Notes under the pieces: generated by a model
What the model was told of the DNA's origin: nothing
The model's input: only the letters and a program-made list of their open reading frames with translations
Database searches by the model: none
In this document: positions 8,311 through 17,135 of the stretch, in pieces
How positions within the stretch are numbered: the stretch's first letter is position 1
How the letters are laid out: every line of letters starts with the position of its first letter
Assembly (NCBI RefSeq): GCF_003952665.1
Contig: NZ_CP017946.1
Span: 3,410,001-3,474,000 of the forward strand
Direction of reading: 5' to 3'
From: Bosea sp. Tri-49
GTDB taxonomy: Bacteria > Pseudomonadota > Alphaproteobacteria > Rhizobiales > Beijerinckiaceae
DNA length: 64,000 bases
Program-made: the position numbers and the translations under genes

Positions 8311-9093
8311 ATGATCGCAGCAGCCGCCTCTCCCGCCGCCTCGATCCAGGGGCGCGGGATCGTCAAGAGCTTCGGCGGCTTCACGGCCGTCGATGGGCTG
8401 ACGCTCGACATCAGGAGCGGCGAGTTCGTCAGCCTGATCGGCCCGTCAGGCTGCGGCAAGAGCACGTTCATGCTGATGGCGGCCGGGCTGATCCCGACCA
8501 GCGGCGGCGAACTGCTGGTCAACGGCAAGCCACTGAGCGAGCCGCTGACTGATATCGGCATCGTCTTCCAGGACCATCTGCTACTCGAGTTCCGGACGGC
8601 GCTGGAGAACGTCATGCTCCAGGCCGAGATCCGCGGCCTGCCGCTGGCGCCGGCGAAGGAGCGGGCGCTCGAGCTGTTCGCGAAGCTCGGCATCAGCCAT
8701 GCGGCCGACCGCTATCCGAAGCAGCTTTCCGGCGGCATGCGCCAGCGCGTCTCGATCGCCCGCGCGCTGATCCACAACCCGTCCGTGCTGATGATGGATG
8801 AGCCCTTCGGTGCGCTCGACGCGATCACGCGCACGCAGATCCGGCACGACCTCGAAATGCTCTGGCTGGAGACGGCCAAGACTGTCGTCTTCATCACCCA
8901 TTCGATCGATGAGGCGATCGGCCTCTCCGACCGGGTGCTGGTGATGTCGCCGACGCCGGGCAGGGTCGTCGACGAGATCAAGATCGAGCTGCCGCGGCCG
9001 CGACCGGCGCATCTCGGCGATTATCCGAGCTTCAACGCCTATGCCGACCGCATCCACGACGCCTTCCGGCGCTTCGGGGTGATCAAGTATTGA
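8311..9093 (+). CDS. ABC transporter ATP-binding protein
   Basis: A 260-residue cytoplasmic ATPase. Walker A GPSGCGKST is at residues 44-52, the Q-loop glutamine at 87, signature LSGGM at 139-143, and Walker B VLMMDE at 159-164, followed by a D-loop (GALD). It begins 16 bases after the binding-protein gene and powers the same SsuB/TauB-type importer. The gene order regulator-permease-binding protein-ATPase is compact, with one operon likely extending into the epimerase-like gene. Confidence 0.95.
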   Translation: MIAAAASPAASIQGRGIVKSFGGFTAVDGLTLDIRSGEFVSLIGPSGCGKSTFMLMAAGLIPTSGGELLVNGKPLSEPLTDIGIVFQDHLLLEFRTALENVMLQAEIRGLPLAPAKERALELFAKLGISHAADRYPKQLSGGMRQRVSIARALIHNPSVLMMDEPFGALDAITRTQIRHDLEMLWLETAKTVVFITHSIDEAIGLSDRVLVMSPTPGRVVDEIKIELPRPRPAHLGDYPSFNAYADRIHDAFRRFGVIKY

Positions 9094-9097
9094 GCCG

Positions 9098-9988
9098 GTG
9101 AAGATTGCGATCACAGGCGGAGCCGGCTTTCTCGGCCTTGCGACCGTCAGAATTCTCATCGAGCGCGGGCATTCGGTCCTAGCGCTCGATCGAAGCGCGG
9201 CGCACTCGCCGCCGGATCTCGCCTTCCGGGCCTGCGACGTCACCGAGCAGGACGACGTCACCGCGGCCTTCGCCGCCTTTCGCCCGCAGGCGGTGATCCA
9301 CCTTGCCGCGATGCTGACGCTGGATTCCAAGGCCGACATCGTCGCGGCCACACGCGTCAACGCGCTCGGCACCGCGCATGTCTTTGCCGCGGCGAAGGCG
9401 TGCGGCGCAGAGCGGGTGATCTATGCCAGCTCCGTCGCCGCCCTAGGTGACGCCGATATCGGGCCTGGCGACGCCAGCGTGCCGCGACCGGCGAGTGTCT
9501 ATGGTGCGACCAAGGCCTATGGCGAGCACCTTGCTCGCGCCTTTGCGGCCGACGAACCCGGCATGACTCTGATCGGATTGCGCTTCGGTTCCGTCTACGG
9601 GCCGGGGCGGGAACGCGGCTGGCGGGCGATCCAGACCCTCGTCGAACAGGCCGCCGCCGGAGAGCCGTCGATCGTCTATCCCGACTTTGCCGAACCGATC
9701 GACTGGACATGGATCGAGGACGCCGCGGAGGTCGCGGCGCGAGCGGTGGTCGCGCCACTGACAGAACATCGTGTCTTCAACGTCGCCGGGGACAAGCGGA
9801 TGATGCGGGAGGCCGCAGCGCATCTTGCGAGGCGCTGCCCCGATTCCAGCTTCATCGCGCAACCGGATACGACCCCGCCCGCTGCCTGGAATTTTGCCAA
9901 TGATGGCCTCGCGACCGCCATTGGCTATGTGCCGCAGACGCAGATGGAAGAGGGCATAGACCGGATGCTGGCGGCGGCCGGGCGCTGA
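9098..9988 (+). CDS. NAD(P)-dependent epimerase/dehydratase family protein
   Basis: A 296-residue extended SDR. It starts with GTG at 9098, four bases after the ATPase stop. GGAGFLG near residue 7 binds the dinucleotide, and the catalytic Tyr-Lys pair is in VYGATKAYGEH. Extended SDRs act on nucleotide sugars or hydroxy-acid type substrates. Placement as last gene of the transport operon suggests it acts on the imported compound or its product, but nothing shows a sugar pathway here. No function beyond NAD(P)-linked redox or epimerisation can be claimed. Confidence 0.85.
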   Translation: MKIAITGGAGFLGLATVRILIERGHSVLALDRSAAHSPPDLAFRACDVTEQDDVTAAFAAFRPQAVIHLAAMLTLDSKADIVAATRVNALGTAHVFAAAKACGAERVIYASSVAALGDADIGPGDASVPRPASVYGATKAYGEHLARAFAADEPGMTLIGLRFGSVYGPGRERGWRAIQTLVEQAAAGEPSIVYPDFAEPIDWTWIEDAAEVAARAVVAPLTEHRVFNVAGDKRMMREAAAHLARRCPDSSFIAQPDTTPPAAWNFANDGLATAIGYVPQTQMEEGIDRMLAAAGR

Positions 9989-10009
9989 GCGTGCCGCCGC
10001 CTGCAGCGA

Positions 10010-10714
10010 TCAAGGCCGCTTCGGAATTTCCAGCCCGCGCTGCACCGCCGGACGTGCGAGCCCGCGCTCCAGCCATTTCGGCACCAGCTTGAGCTTGTCG
10101 TATTCGACCAGCTCGCCGGCGCCGTAGAAGCCGACGAGGTTGCGGACCCAGCCGAGCGTGGCGATGTCGGCGATGGTGTACTCGTCGCCCATCAGCCAGT
10201 CGCGGCCGGCAAGCCTGGTCTCGAGCACGCCGAGCAGGCGCTTGCTCTCGTTGGCGTAGCGGTCGCGCGGGCGCTTGTCCTCGTATTCGCGGCCGGCGAA
10301 CTTATGGAAGAAGCCGACCTGTCCGAACATCGGGCCGATCGCCGCCATCTGGAAGAAGACCCATTGCAGGGTCTCGTAACGGCGGGCGGGATCGACGGGG
10401 AGGAATTTGCCGGCCTTGTCGGCGAGATAGACCAGGATCGCGCCGGATTCGAACAAGGCGAAAGGCTTGCCGCCCGGGCCGTTGGGATCGAGGATCGACG
10501 GGATCTTGCCGTTCGGGTTGAGCGAGAGGAATTCCGGCGTCCAGGTCTCGTTCTTGCCGATGTCGATGGTGTGCGGCTCGTAGGGGATGCCGGTCTCCTC
10601 CAGCATGATCGAGACTTTCACGCCATTTGGCGTCGGCAGCGAATAGAGCTGCAGCCGGTCGGGATGCTGGGCCGGCCAAAGCTTCATGATCGGAAAACCG
10701 GAGAGATCGGACAT
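10010..10714 (-). CDS. Glutathione S-transferase family protein (YghU/Nu-class like)
   Basis: A 234-residue GST. The N-terminal thioredoxin-like half contains TPNGVKVSIMLEE and the glutathione-binding segment with NPNGKIPSI and ESGAILVYLADK. The C-terminal half is all-helical, with the N-capping motif YTIADIA. Use of TPNG instead of a Tyr or Ser catalytic motif is typical of the YghU/YfcG Nu class, which has disulfide-bond reductase activity with glutathione. The start at 10714 follows a CGAGGA box. The gene stands alone, divergent from the DUF2306 gene. Confidence 0.9.
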   Translation of the reverse strand: MSDLSGFPIMKLWPAQHPDRLQLYSLPTPNGVKVSIMLEETGIPYEPHTIDIGKNETWTPEFLSLNPNGKIPSILDPNGPGGKPFALFESGAILVYLADKAGKFLPVDPARRYETLQWVFFQMAAIGPMFGQVGFFHKFAGREYEDKRPRDRYANESKRLLGVLETRLAGRDWLMGDEYTIADIATLGWVRNLVGFYGAGELVEYDKLKLVPKWLERGLARPAVQRGLEIPKRP

Positions 10715-10937
10715 CGGGAATCCTCGGATGGTGGGCTTGGCGCCGACATTGCCGGCTCGCCCCATAGGCGGGACGCCAGTGGCGCGGGGCCACGACGTTG
10801 CGGCGTAATTTGGGGCGCCGATGGGGGCGGCGCAACCGCGCGGAGCTTGCGGAAATGCCGACCAGCTCGGGCAGGAATCACATGTCGATGCTATGCTCGG
10901 CGCCACTCTCGCCTCCTGCGACTGCAAGGACATCGCG

Positions 10938-11342
10938 ATGACGCTTGCCCCGCTGCTCGCCGCGCCGACCATCATGCAGGTGCATGTCCTTTCGGCACTG
11001 ATCTCGCTGGCGGCAGGCCTGACCGTCCTCGTCCTGCGCAAGGGCACGGCGCGCCATCGCCTCATCGGCTGGGTCTTCGTCGTGGCGATGGCGCTGACAG
11101 CGGCGAGCTCGGCCTTCATCACCAGCAATGGACGCTACAGCGCGATCCATCTGCTCAGCGTGTTGACGATCGTGAACCTGCCCTATGCCATCATCATGCG
11201 CCGCCGCGGCAACATCGTCGCCCACCGCTCCGCAATGCTCTGGCTGTTCGCCGGCCTCGTCGTGGCTGGCGCCTTCACGCTCGTGCCGGGCCGCCTGATG
11301 AACAAGCTCGCCTTCGGCGACACCACGGCCCCAATACGTTAA
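10938..11342 (+). CDS. DUF2306-like four-helix membrane protein
   Basis: A 134-residue integral membrane protein with four predicted helices. The conserved pattern is His in helix 1 (IMQVHVLSA), then KGTARHRLIGW between helices 1 and 2, SAIHLLS in the middle and a histidine before the last helix. These are hallmarks of DUF2306 proteins, whose function is unknown. The start at 10938 is preferred over the upstream in-frame start because AAGGA lies 8 bases before it. Confidence 0.75.
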   Translation: MTLAPLLAAPTIMQVHVLSALISLAAGLTVLVLRKGTARHRLIGWVFVVAMALTAASSAFITSNGRYSAIHLLSVLTIVNLPYAIIMRRRGNIVAHRSAMLWLFAGLVVAGAFTLVPGRLMNKLAFGDTTAPIR

Positions 11343-11460
11343 CGCGCTCGGTGTTGCGTTAACGGCCATTTAACGCCATCGGCAAAGTTAATCCGTCCGT
11401 GGCTTCCAGGACGCAGCCGGTCAACAAACCGTTCACCCAACGCCTCGCATTTGATCTGTC

Positions 11461-12594
11461 ATGCGTCGCGTTCATCTCACCCTTATCGCGCTCGGCGTCA
11501 TCGGCGTCGGCCTTGCCGGCTGCGGCAAGTTCCAGAAGCCGCAGCGCGCTGCCTGGCGTGACCAGGCCGAAGCCCAGTGCCTGGCCTCGCGCCAGGTGCA
11601 GCTCTCGGCCTATGTCAGCCTGCGCGACAAGGCGATCGACGGGCCGGGAACCTGCGGCATGGAAAAGCCGCTCAAGGTCGCGGCTTTCGCCAATGGCAGC
11701 GTCGCGCTGACCAGCAATGCCACCCTCGCCTGCCCCGTGGTCGCGACCACCGACAAATGGTTCACCGAAGTGGTGCAGCCGGCGGCGATGAACGTGCTCG
11801 GTGCGCAGGTAATCGAGATCCGCGCCGGCTCCTATTCCTGCCGCGCTATGAACAACGGCACCGGCACCAGCCGCACCTCCGAGCACGCCTTCGGCAATGC
11901 CGTCGACGTCTTCTCCTTCCGGCTGAACGACAATCGCGTCGTCACGGTCAAGGATGGCTGGCGCGGGTCTCCGGAGGAGCAGGCTTTCCTGCGCGAGATC
12001 TTCGTCGGCGCCTGCGAGCACTTCTCGACGGTGCTCGGCCCCGGCGCCGACGCCTTCCACTACGACCATTTCCACATCGACCTGGCGCGCCATTCCAAGG
12101 GCCGGCACATCTGCAAGCCGGTGATCAAATACGAGCCCAACTACAACCTGCCGCCACCGGATCCGGCGCGGCCGGACCGCATGGCACTGCAACAGCAGCA
12201 GGATACGCGTCAGACGCTACCGCCGCCGATGGTGGCCAGCGGCTCGGGCGGGCTGTTGCGCCAGCCGAGCGGCGGCTTGCGTCCGCCTGGCGCCGTCGAT
12301 GGTGGCTACTCGGTTGCGCATCGCTCCGGCCAGGGCGGGCTCGACGGCCAGCGGCGCTACATCGAAGAAGGCCCGCAGCAGGCGAGCCCGCGCTACCAGC
12401 CGCAGCCGGCGCCGAGCGAGATGCGCGGCCCGTTGCAGTTGCCCGGTGCCACGCCGCCGACCGAGGAACTGATCGTCGGCGACGACGAGGGCAATGGCAT
12501 CATCGACGAGGCGGGCGAGAACGAGCCGCCGATCAACCCGCGCAACGACCCGTTCGCCTATCGGCCCGGCCAGCCGACGGGACTCCGGCGGTAA
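11461..12594 (+). CDS. Extensin-like lipoprotein, putative LAS-type peptidoglycan peptidase
   Basis: A 377-residue lipoprotein. The signal peptide ends in the lipobox LAGC, with the lipidated Cys at residue 21. The extensin-like C domain (about 40-225) shows the metal motif H-x6-D (SEHAFGNAVD) and the later HFHID motif, as in LAS metallopeptidases that cut peptide cross-bridges. The remaining 150 residues are Pro/Gln/Gly-rich and probably disordered, spanning the periplasm. It is likely anchored in a membrane and acts on peptidoglycan. MepA of the same fold is encoded 860 bases away on the other strand. Confidence 0.85.
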   Translation: MRRVHLTLIALGVIGVGLAGCGKFQKPQRAAWRDQAEAQCLASRQVQLSAYVSLRDKAIDGPGTCGMEKPLKVAAFANGSVALTSNATLACPVVATTDKWFTEVVQPAAMNVLGAQVIEIRAGSYSCRAMNNGTGTSRTSEHAFGNAVDVFSFRLNDNRVVTVKDGWRGSPEEQAFLREIFVGACEHFSTVLGPGADAFHYDHFHIDLARHSKGRHICKPVIKYEPNYNLPPPDPARPDRMALQQQQDTRQTLPPPMVASGSGGLLRQPSGGLRPPGAVDGGYSVAHRSGQGGLDGQRRYIEEGPQQASPRYQPQPAPSEMRGPLQLPGATPPTEELIVGDDEGNGIIDEAGENEPPINPRNDPFAYRPGQPTGLRR

Positions 12595-12630
12595 AAATAA
12601 TGGCGGCGACCCGAAGTGGAGCGCCGCCAT
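12593..12630 (-). terminator. Terminator of the alpha/beta hydrolase gene
   Basis: A 9-bp stem (ATGGCGGCG / CGCCGCCAT) with a 13-base loop is followed on the minus strand by TTATTTTT. It sits between two convergent genes and overlaps the stop of the extensin-like gene, so it may act in both directions. Confidence 0.6.
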
Positions 12631-12651
12631 CATCTCTCAGGCAAACGGCCT

Positions 12652-13350
12652 TCAGGCCTTCGCTACTTCCTGGGAAGCTTCATCGATCAGTGCCGCAACC
12701 TCACCCGCGCGCGAGGCCAGGGAGGCGTGGCTTGCGTCGAGCGCCAGGATACGGCGCGGCTTCATCCGCTCGGACATGCGGTATTGATTGTCGGGATGGA
12801 TCATCCGGTCATCGGTGGAGAGCTGGTACCAGCAAGGCTTCTTCTTCCAGGCCGGGGCCGTGATCGTATCGCCGAAGGTGCTCGCCAGCGGTGCTTTCTG
12901 CGCGACCGCCATGGCGAGGGCCTCGTCGGCGCTCAGATCCTGGCAGAAGCTCTCATGGAACTTGTCGTAGTTGATCCAGAGATAGCCATCGCTGTCGGGG
13001 GCGAGATTGGCGATCGCCGCCGGCGGCGTTTGCTGGCTGATGCCGCCGGGGCTTTCCCCGGCATCCGGCGCGAAGGCAGCGATATAGACTAGGCCGACGA
13101 CGTTCGGGAGGTCACCGGCCTCGCTGATGACGGCGCCACCATAGGAATGGCCGACGAGCAGCACCGGCCCCGCTTGCTGCTTCACCATCTTGCGCGTGCG
13201 CTCGGCATCGTCGGCAAGCGAGGTCAGCGGCATCTCGACGGCGCGCAGGTCGACGTGGCTCTTGCGCGCCAGCTCAACGATGACCTTGCTCCAATGCGCG
13301 GCCCCACCCCAGAAGCCATGAACGAGAACGATGGTCGGCTTGGCACTCAT
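12652..13350 (-). CDS. Alpha/beta hydrolase (esterase EstC/MES-like)
   Basis: A 232-residue alpha/beta hydrolase. The oxyanion motif HGFWGG is at residue 11, and nucleophile Ser69 sits in GHSYGG. The acid and base residues are expected in the C-terminal third, where DDR and ASHASLA occur. This short, lidless form resembles EstC and plant methylesterase-like hydrolases that act on small esters. The start at 13350 is chosen for the GGAGG box upstream. It stands alone and ends at a terminator. The true substrate is unknown. Confidence 0.85.
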   Translation of the reverse strand: MSAKPTIVLVHGFWGGAAHWSKVIVELARKSHVDLRAVEMPLTSLADDAERTRKMVKQQAGPVLLVGHSYGGAVISEAGDLPNVVGLVYIAAFAPDAGESPGGISQQTPPAAIANLAPDSDGYLWINYDKFHESFCQDLSADEALAMAVAQKAPLASTFGDTITAPAWKKKPCWYQLSTDDRMIHPDNQYRMSERMKPRRILALDASHASLASRAGEVAALIDEASQEVAKA

Positions 13351-13454
13351 CGCGTCCTCCACTGATCAGCGACGCGGCCTCGCAAAATGCGGAGCCTCGC
13401 GCGCTGTCAGGTTAGGACGCGAAAACGGAAGAAGCGACCGCCGATCCGCGCCCC

Positions 13455-14396
13455 TTAGCGCGACACCAGCACCTGCCGGCACTCGGCCGGCAGTGCGTCG
13501 AGCGACATCGGCGGCTTGGGCTTCGGCTTCGGGCCGGGCTTTGGCTTGGGCGGGTTGAAGATCGCCTGGTGCTGGCGCTCGACCCAGCCGCTGAGCTCCT
13601 CGCCGCAGCCATCGCCGAAATTGGGCGGCTCTTGGCCGTCGCAGCCCTCGACGCCGGGCGGACAGCTCAGCCTAATGTGGAAATGGTAGTTGTGGCCCCA
13701 GATCGGCCGAACCTTGCCCAGCCAGCCCCGGTCAGCACCGGCCTCGCGGCAGAGCGCCACCTTGAGTGCCGGGTTGACGAAGATGCGCTCGACCCTTGGC
13801 TCGCTGGCGGCGGCCCTGATCAGGCGGCTATGCGCCGGCGTCCAGTTCTTCGGGTCGACATCGCGCCAGTCGGAGCGGGCCATGTTTGTCGCCGCCATGT
13901 TTTCGCGATCGTCGCTGTCGACACGCTTCCTCGGCATCGGTGTGAGCCAGATATCGGCATCGAGCCCGATCTGGTGCGAGGCATGCCCGGTCAGCATCGG
14001 TCCGCCGCGCGGCTGCGAGAGATCGCCGACGAGCAACCCGGACCAGCCCGTGATCTTGGGCACCTCGCGCGCGAAGCGCTCAAGGAAGGAGATCAGCTCG
14101 GGATGGCCCCAATTGCGGTTGCGAGCGAGCCGCATCACCTGCCAGTTCTCGCCATCGACGGGCAGCGCGGTCGCGCCCGCCAGGCAGCCGCGGGCATAGG
14201 AACCGATGGCGCGGGCCCGCAGCGCGGCAGGTGCGGTCTTCTGCCCGAACAAAGCGCGAGCCGCATCGGGGTAGGCCGCGATGTTGGCGGCGCGGGTCTT
14301 CGCTTCCGCCTCGGCCGTGGACTGCGCCTGGGCCGTACCGGCCACGATCAGCATCGGCAGGAGAATCAGGCAGGCGAAGCGACGAAGGGGCTGCAT
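13455..14396 (-). CDS. mepA: Penicillin-insensitive murein endopeptidase
   Basis: A 313-residue periplasmic LAS-family metallopeptidase that cuts D-Ala-mDAP cross-links in peptidoglycan. The signal peptide ends at TAQAQ (about residue 25). Zinc ligands can be seen in ASHQIGLDAD (His...Asp) and in NYHFHI. Three or more cysteine pairs occur, as in E. coli MepA. The C-terminus is a Lys-Pro repeat tail. Start at 14396 gives a proper signal peptide. It is divergent from the Bug-type binding protein gene. Confidence 0.93.
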   Translation of the reverse strand: MQPLRRFACLILLPMLIVAGTAQAQSTAEAEAKTRAANIAAYPDAARALFGQKTAPAALRARAIGSYARGCLAGATALPVDGENWQVMRLARNRNWGHPELISFLERFAREVPKITGWSGLLVGDLSQPRGGPMLTGHASHQIGLDADIWLTPMPRKRVDSDDRENMAATNMARSDWRDVDPKNWTPAHSRLIRAAASEPRVERIFVNPALKVALCREAGADRGWLGKVRPIWGHNYHFHIRLSCPPGVEGCDGQEPPNFGDGCGEELSGWVERQHQAIFNPPKPKPGPKPKPKPPMSLDALPAECRQVLVSR

Positions 14397-14545
14397 AGAT
14401 GCAGAATCGCAGGCTGCTCGCGCTCAGGTCAAGCCGGTGCCCGATCAATGGGCTGGACAGCGGGAAGGAGAGCCGGCAGCGTCGGCAGTGCCGAAGCACG
14501 GGTGGCAAGCCCTCCGGCAACCACAAGTGGAGGAGATACCTGACG

Positions 14546-15532
14546 ATGAGCTGTTTCACCCTCGACCGCCGCACATTGCTCGGCGGCCTCGGCGCCACGC
14601 TTGCCTTGCGGCCAGGCGCCGGCCAGGCCCAGGGCGCCTGGCCGCAGGGGCGCACGCTCAAGCTGGTCGTCCCCTTTCCGCCGGCCGGTGCGACCGATGT
14701 GCTAGCCCGGCTTGTCGCCGACAGGCTCGGCCAGAGCTGGGGTACCCATTTCGTCGTGGAGAACCGGGCGGGCGCGGGCGGCAATCTCGGGACCGATGCC
14801 GTCGCCAAGGCGGAGCCCAATGGTGACACGCTGCTGATCGTCTCGGTCGGCCTTGCGACCAACCAATACCTCTATGCCAAGCTGAACTACGATCCGGTCA
14901 AGGATCTCGCGCCCATCACCACGGTCGCGATGGTGCCGAACCTGTTGGTCGTCGGAAAGCACCTGCCCGTGCAGAGCGTGGCCGAGCTCGTCGCCTACGC
15001 CAAGGCCAATCCCGGCAAGCTGACTTACGGCTCCTCCGGGATCGGGACCTCGGTGCACCTCTCCGGAGAGCTTTTCCAGAAGCTCTCCGGCACGAAGATG
15101 GTGCATGTGCCCTATCGAGGCACGGCGCAGGCGACGCAGGACCTGATCGGCGGACGCATCGACCTGATCTTCGACAACATCACCCAGGCGCTGCCGCATG
15201 TGCGTGCCAGCTCGATCCGCGGGCTGGGAATCACCACCGCCAAGCGCTCCCCGACAGCGCAGGAGTTCACTCCGATCGCCGAGACGGTCCCGGGCTTCGA
15301 TGTCTCGTCCTGGTTCGCCCTGTTTGCTCCGGCGAAGACGCCGCAGGCGATCATCGACAAGATTCAGGCCGACACCAGCAAGGCTATCGCCGACCCGAAC
15401 GTGCGCGCCAAGATGGATCTGCTCGCCGCCGAACCGGTCGGCGATAAGCCGGCGGAGCTCGCCACTTTCCTGCAGGCGGAGATGAAGCGCTGGGGCGATC
15501 TGATCCGCGAGGCCGGCATCAAGGCGGAGTGA
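14546..15532 (+). CDS. Bug-family tripartite tricarboxylate transporter binding protein (orphan)
   Basis: A 328-residue periplasmic binding protein of the Bug (Bordetella uptake gene) family. It has a twin-arginine-like or Sec leader (DRRTLLGG...AQA). The typical Bug motifs follow: LVVPFPPAGATDVLAR, VVENRAGAGG, TYGSSGIGTSVHL, and VPYRGTAQA. The start at 14546 follows GGAGGAG; frames upstream lack a signal peptide. No tctA or tctB permease gene is nearby, which is common for the expanded Bug family. The ligand is probably a carboxylate, but this is inference. Confidence 0.9.
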   Translation: MSCFTLDRRTLLGGLGATLALRPGAGQAQGAWPQGRTLKLVVPFPPAGATDVLARLVADRLGQSWGTHFVVENRAGAGGNLGTDAVAKAEPNGDTLLIVSVGLATNQYLYAKLNYDPVKDLAPITTVAMVPNLLVVGKHLPVQSVAELVAYAKANPGKLTYGSSGIGTSVHLSGELFQKLSGTKMVHVPYRGTAQATQDLIGGRIDLIFDNITQALPHVRASSIRGLGITTAKRSPTAQEFTPIAETVPGFDVSSWFALFAPAKTPQAIIDKIQADTSKAIADPNVRAKMDLLAAEPVGDKPAELATFLQAEMKRWGDLIREAGIKAE

Positions 15533-15535
15533 CCG

Positions 15536-15561
15536 GGAACTTACCGTTCGCGCCCGACGTT
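15536..15561 (+). promoter_or_regulatory. EcfG-type general stress promoter
   Basis: GGAAC at 15536-15540 and CGTT at 15558-15561 are separated by 17 bases, matching the consensus used by the alphaproteobacterial general stress sigma factor EcfG. It starts right after the Bug gene stop and lies 58 bases before the 57-residue membrane protein gene. Confidence 0.6.
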
Positions 15562-15619
15562 CTTTGAACGCTCGCCCGTCGATACCGACAAGGCGGCAGA
15601 CGAAGAAGGGGCGCGAACC

Positions 15620-15793
15620 ATGTCCACACTCCTCATCATCATCCTGCTCATCGTCCTGCTCGGTGGCGGCGGATATTACGGACATCGCAGCTATGGCGGC
15701 GCCGGACTCGGCGGCGTGGTCGGCCTCGTGCTGACGATCGTGATCGTGCTGTGGCTACTCGGAGCGCTCGGCGGCCCCGTCGTCAGGGTCTGA
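15620..15793 (+). CDS. 57-residue DUF3309-like membrane protein
   Basis: A 57-residue protein made of two hydrophobic segments around a GGGGYYGHR turn, resembling the small DUF3309-type membrane proteins widespread in Hyphomicrobiales. A GAAGGGG box lies 8 bases before the ATG. A GGAAC-N17-CGTT motif upstream points to general stress control, fitting the stress-linked expression reported for small membrane proteins of this kind. Molecular function is unknown. Too short for many gene callers, but start, stop, ribosome site and promoter agree. Confidence 0.75.
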   Translation: MSTLLIIILLIVLLGGGGYYGHRSYGGAGLGGVVGLVLTIVIVLWLLGALGGPVVRV

Positions 15794-15826
15794 TGCTGCG
15801 GCGAGCGCAGGGCCGGGCCCCGCGCT

Positions 15827-16771
15827 TCAGCTGGCCAGCTTCCAGACCAGCATGGCGGCGGCGAGATCCTCGAGCGCGGTGCCGACCGATTTGAACAGGG
15901 TCACGTCATCGCGCTCGACCGCGGGATCGTATTGCCCGCGGCAGAGACCGGCCAGCGTTCCGGAAACCTGCTCCGCCGTGTAGGCGCCCGCCTTGATCGC
16001 GACAGCGACATCACCGCCCTCATGCAGTGCGGCCTGCGTATCGACGAAGACATGGGCGCGTTGCAGCGCCTCGTCATCGGCCTCGCGCATCGACAGGTTG
16101 AAAGCGCCGACCAGATCGAGATGGGCGGTGCGCTTCAGCCAGCGGCCGTGGATCAACGGCTCGCGCGACAGCGTTGCGCAGGAGATGAGGTCGGCCTGCC
16201 GCGCCTCGGCTTCCAGATTTTCCGCAACTCGCGTCTCGATGCCGTCACGCGCCAGTTCGGCCACCACTTCGGCCGCCGCGTCAGGGCGACGCGCCCAGAT
16301 TGCGATATCCTCGAAGGCACGCACGCTGCGATGCGCCTTGACCAGGAAGGTCGAGAGCGCCCCGGCTCCCACCATCAGCATGCGCTTGGTATCCGGCCGC
16401 TCCAGCATGCGCGAGGCGAGCGCGGACGCCGCCGCAGTACGCCAGAGCGTCAGCCGCGCGCCATCCAATGCGGCGAGTGGCGCACCGGTCGCTCCATCCA
16501 TCAGAAGGTAGGTCCCCATCACGCTCGGCTGGCTCAGCGCGGCATTGCCCGGGAAGACCGTGACCACCTTGGTGCCGAGAAAGGCCGGGCTTGCCTCCGG
16601 CGCCGTCCAGGCCGGCATCAGTAGAAGCGTCGCTGCCGCATCCGGCCGCTCGATCTCGTGGTGATGGCGCACCGGCGTGACGATATCGCCACGGAAGGCG
16701 TCGGCGAGCGCATCGATGAGGGCAGGAAAGTTGAGCAGGCCGTCGATCTCGGCCGCAGAGAAGAACCGCAT
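15827..16771 (-). CDS. Ornithine cyclodeaminase / mu-crystallin family protein
   Basis: A 314-residue NAD(P)-binding enzyme of the ornithine cyclodeaminase, alanine dehydrogenase and pyrroline-2-carboxylate reductase family. The Rossmann motif is MLMVGAGALS (near residue 130), and the substrate region has TLWRTAAASALAS, conserved in the family. The product could be proline from ornithine or from cyclic imino acids; sequence alone does not separate these. It begins 10 bases after lapA and ends the sppA-ihfB-lapA run, so it may be co-transcribed. Confidence 0.85.
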   Translation of the reverse strand: MRFFSAAEIDGLLNFPALIDALADAFRGDIVTPVRHHHEIERPDAAATLLLMPAWTAPEASPAFLGTKVVTVFPGNAALSQPSVMGTYLLMDGATGAPLAALDGARLTLWRTAAASALASRMLERPDTKRMLMVGAGALSTFLVKAHRSVRAFEDIAIWARRPDAAAEVVAELARDGIETRVAENLEAEARQADLISCATLSREPLIHGRWLKRTAHLDLVGAFNLSMREADDEALQRAHVFVDTQAALHEGGDVAVAIKAGAYTAEQVSGTLAGLCRGQYDPAVERDDVTLFKSVGTALEDLAAAMLVWKLAS

Positions 16772-16781
16772 GGCCGCAGCT

Positions 16782-17117
16782 TCAGATGCGGCTGGTCAGC
16801 GCCGGAAGCGCCGAATCCGGCACCGCGGCGCGCAGCGACTGCGCTTCGCCGCGCAGCTTGTCGGCCTCGCGGCGATTGACCCTGGCAGCCCTGCGATGCT
16901 TGCCCTGGGCCAGCCAGGAGGCGAAGCCGCCGATCAGGATGCCGATGGCGATGGCGGCGAGGACCACGGCGAAGAGCGGCAGATCGAAAGCGAGCGCCGG
17001 AGCGTCGCGGCTGACCGGATCGAGCGAGACCCGGACAGGGGCGCGGTTCGCCACCGAGAACAGCACCACGAGAAGTGCGACCGGGACGAGCACCAGCGCC
17101 TTGAAGAAAGCCTTCAT
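16782..17117 (-). CDS. lapA: LapA-domain (DUF1049) membrane protein
   Basis: A 111-residue inner-membrane protein with two transmembrane helices: one N-terminal, and one at about 48-68 with AIGILIGGFASWLA. A basic, helical cytoplasmic tail follows (HRRAARVNRREADKL). LapA works with LapB in lipopolysaccharide synthesis control in enterobacteria; the alphaproteobacterial role is inferred. Location directly after ihfB, 18 bases away, is a common arrangement and supports the call. Confidence 0.85.
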   Translation of the reverse strand: MKAFFKALVLVPVALLVVLFSVANRAPVRVSLDPVSRDAPALAFDLPLFAVVLAAIAIGILIGGFASWLAQGKHRRAARVNRREADKLRGEAQSLRAAVPDSALPALTSRI

Positions 17118-17135
17118 TCCGCTCCTCCAGCCGGC

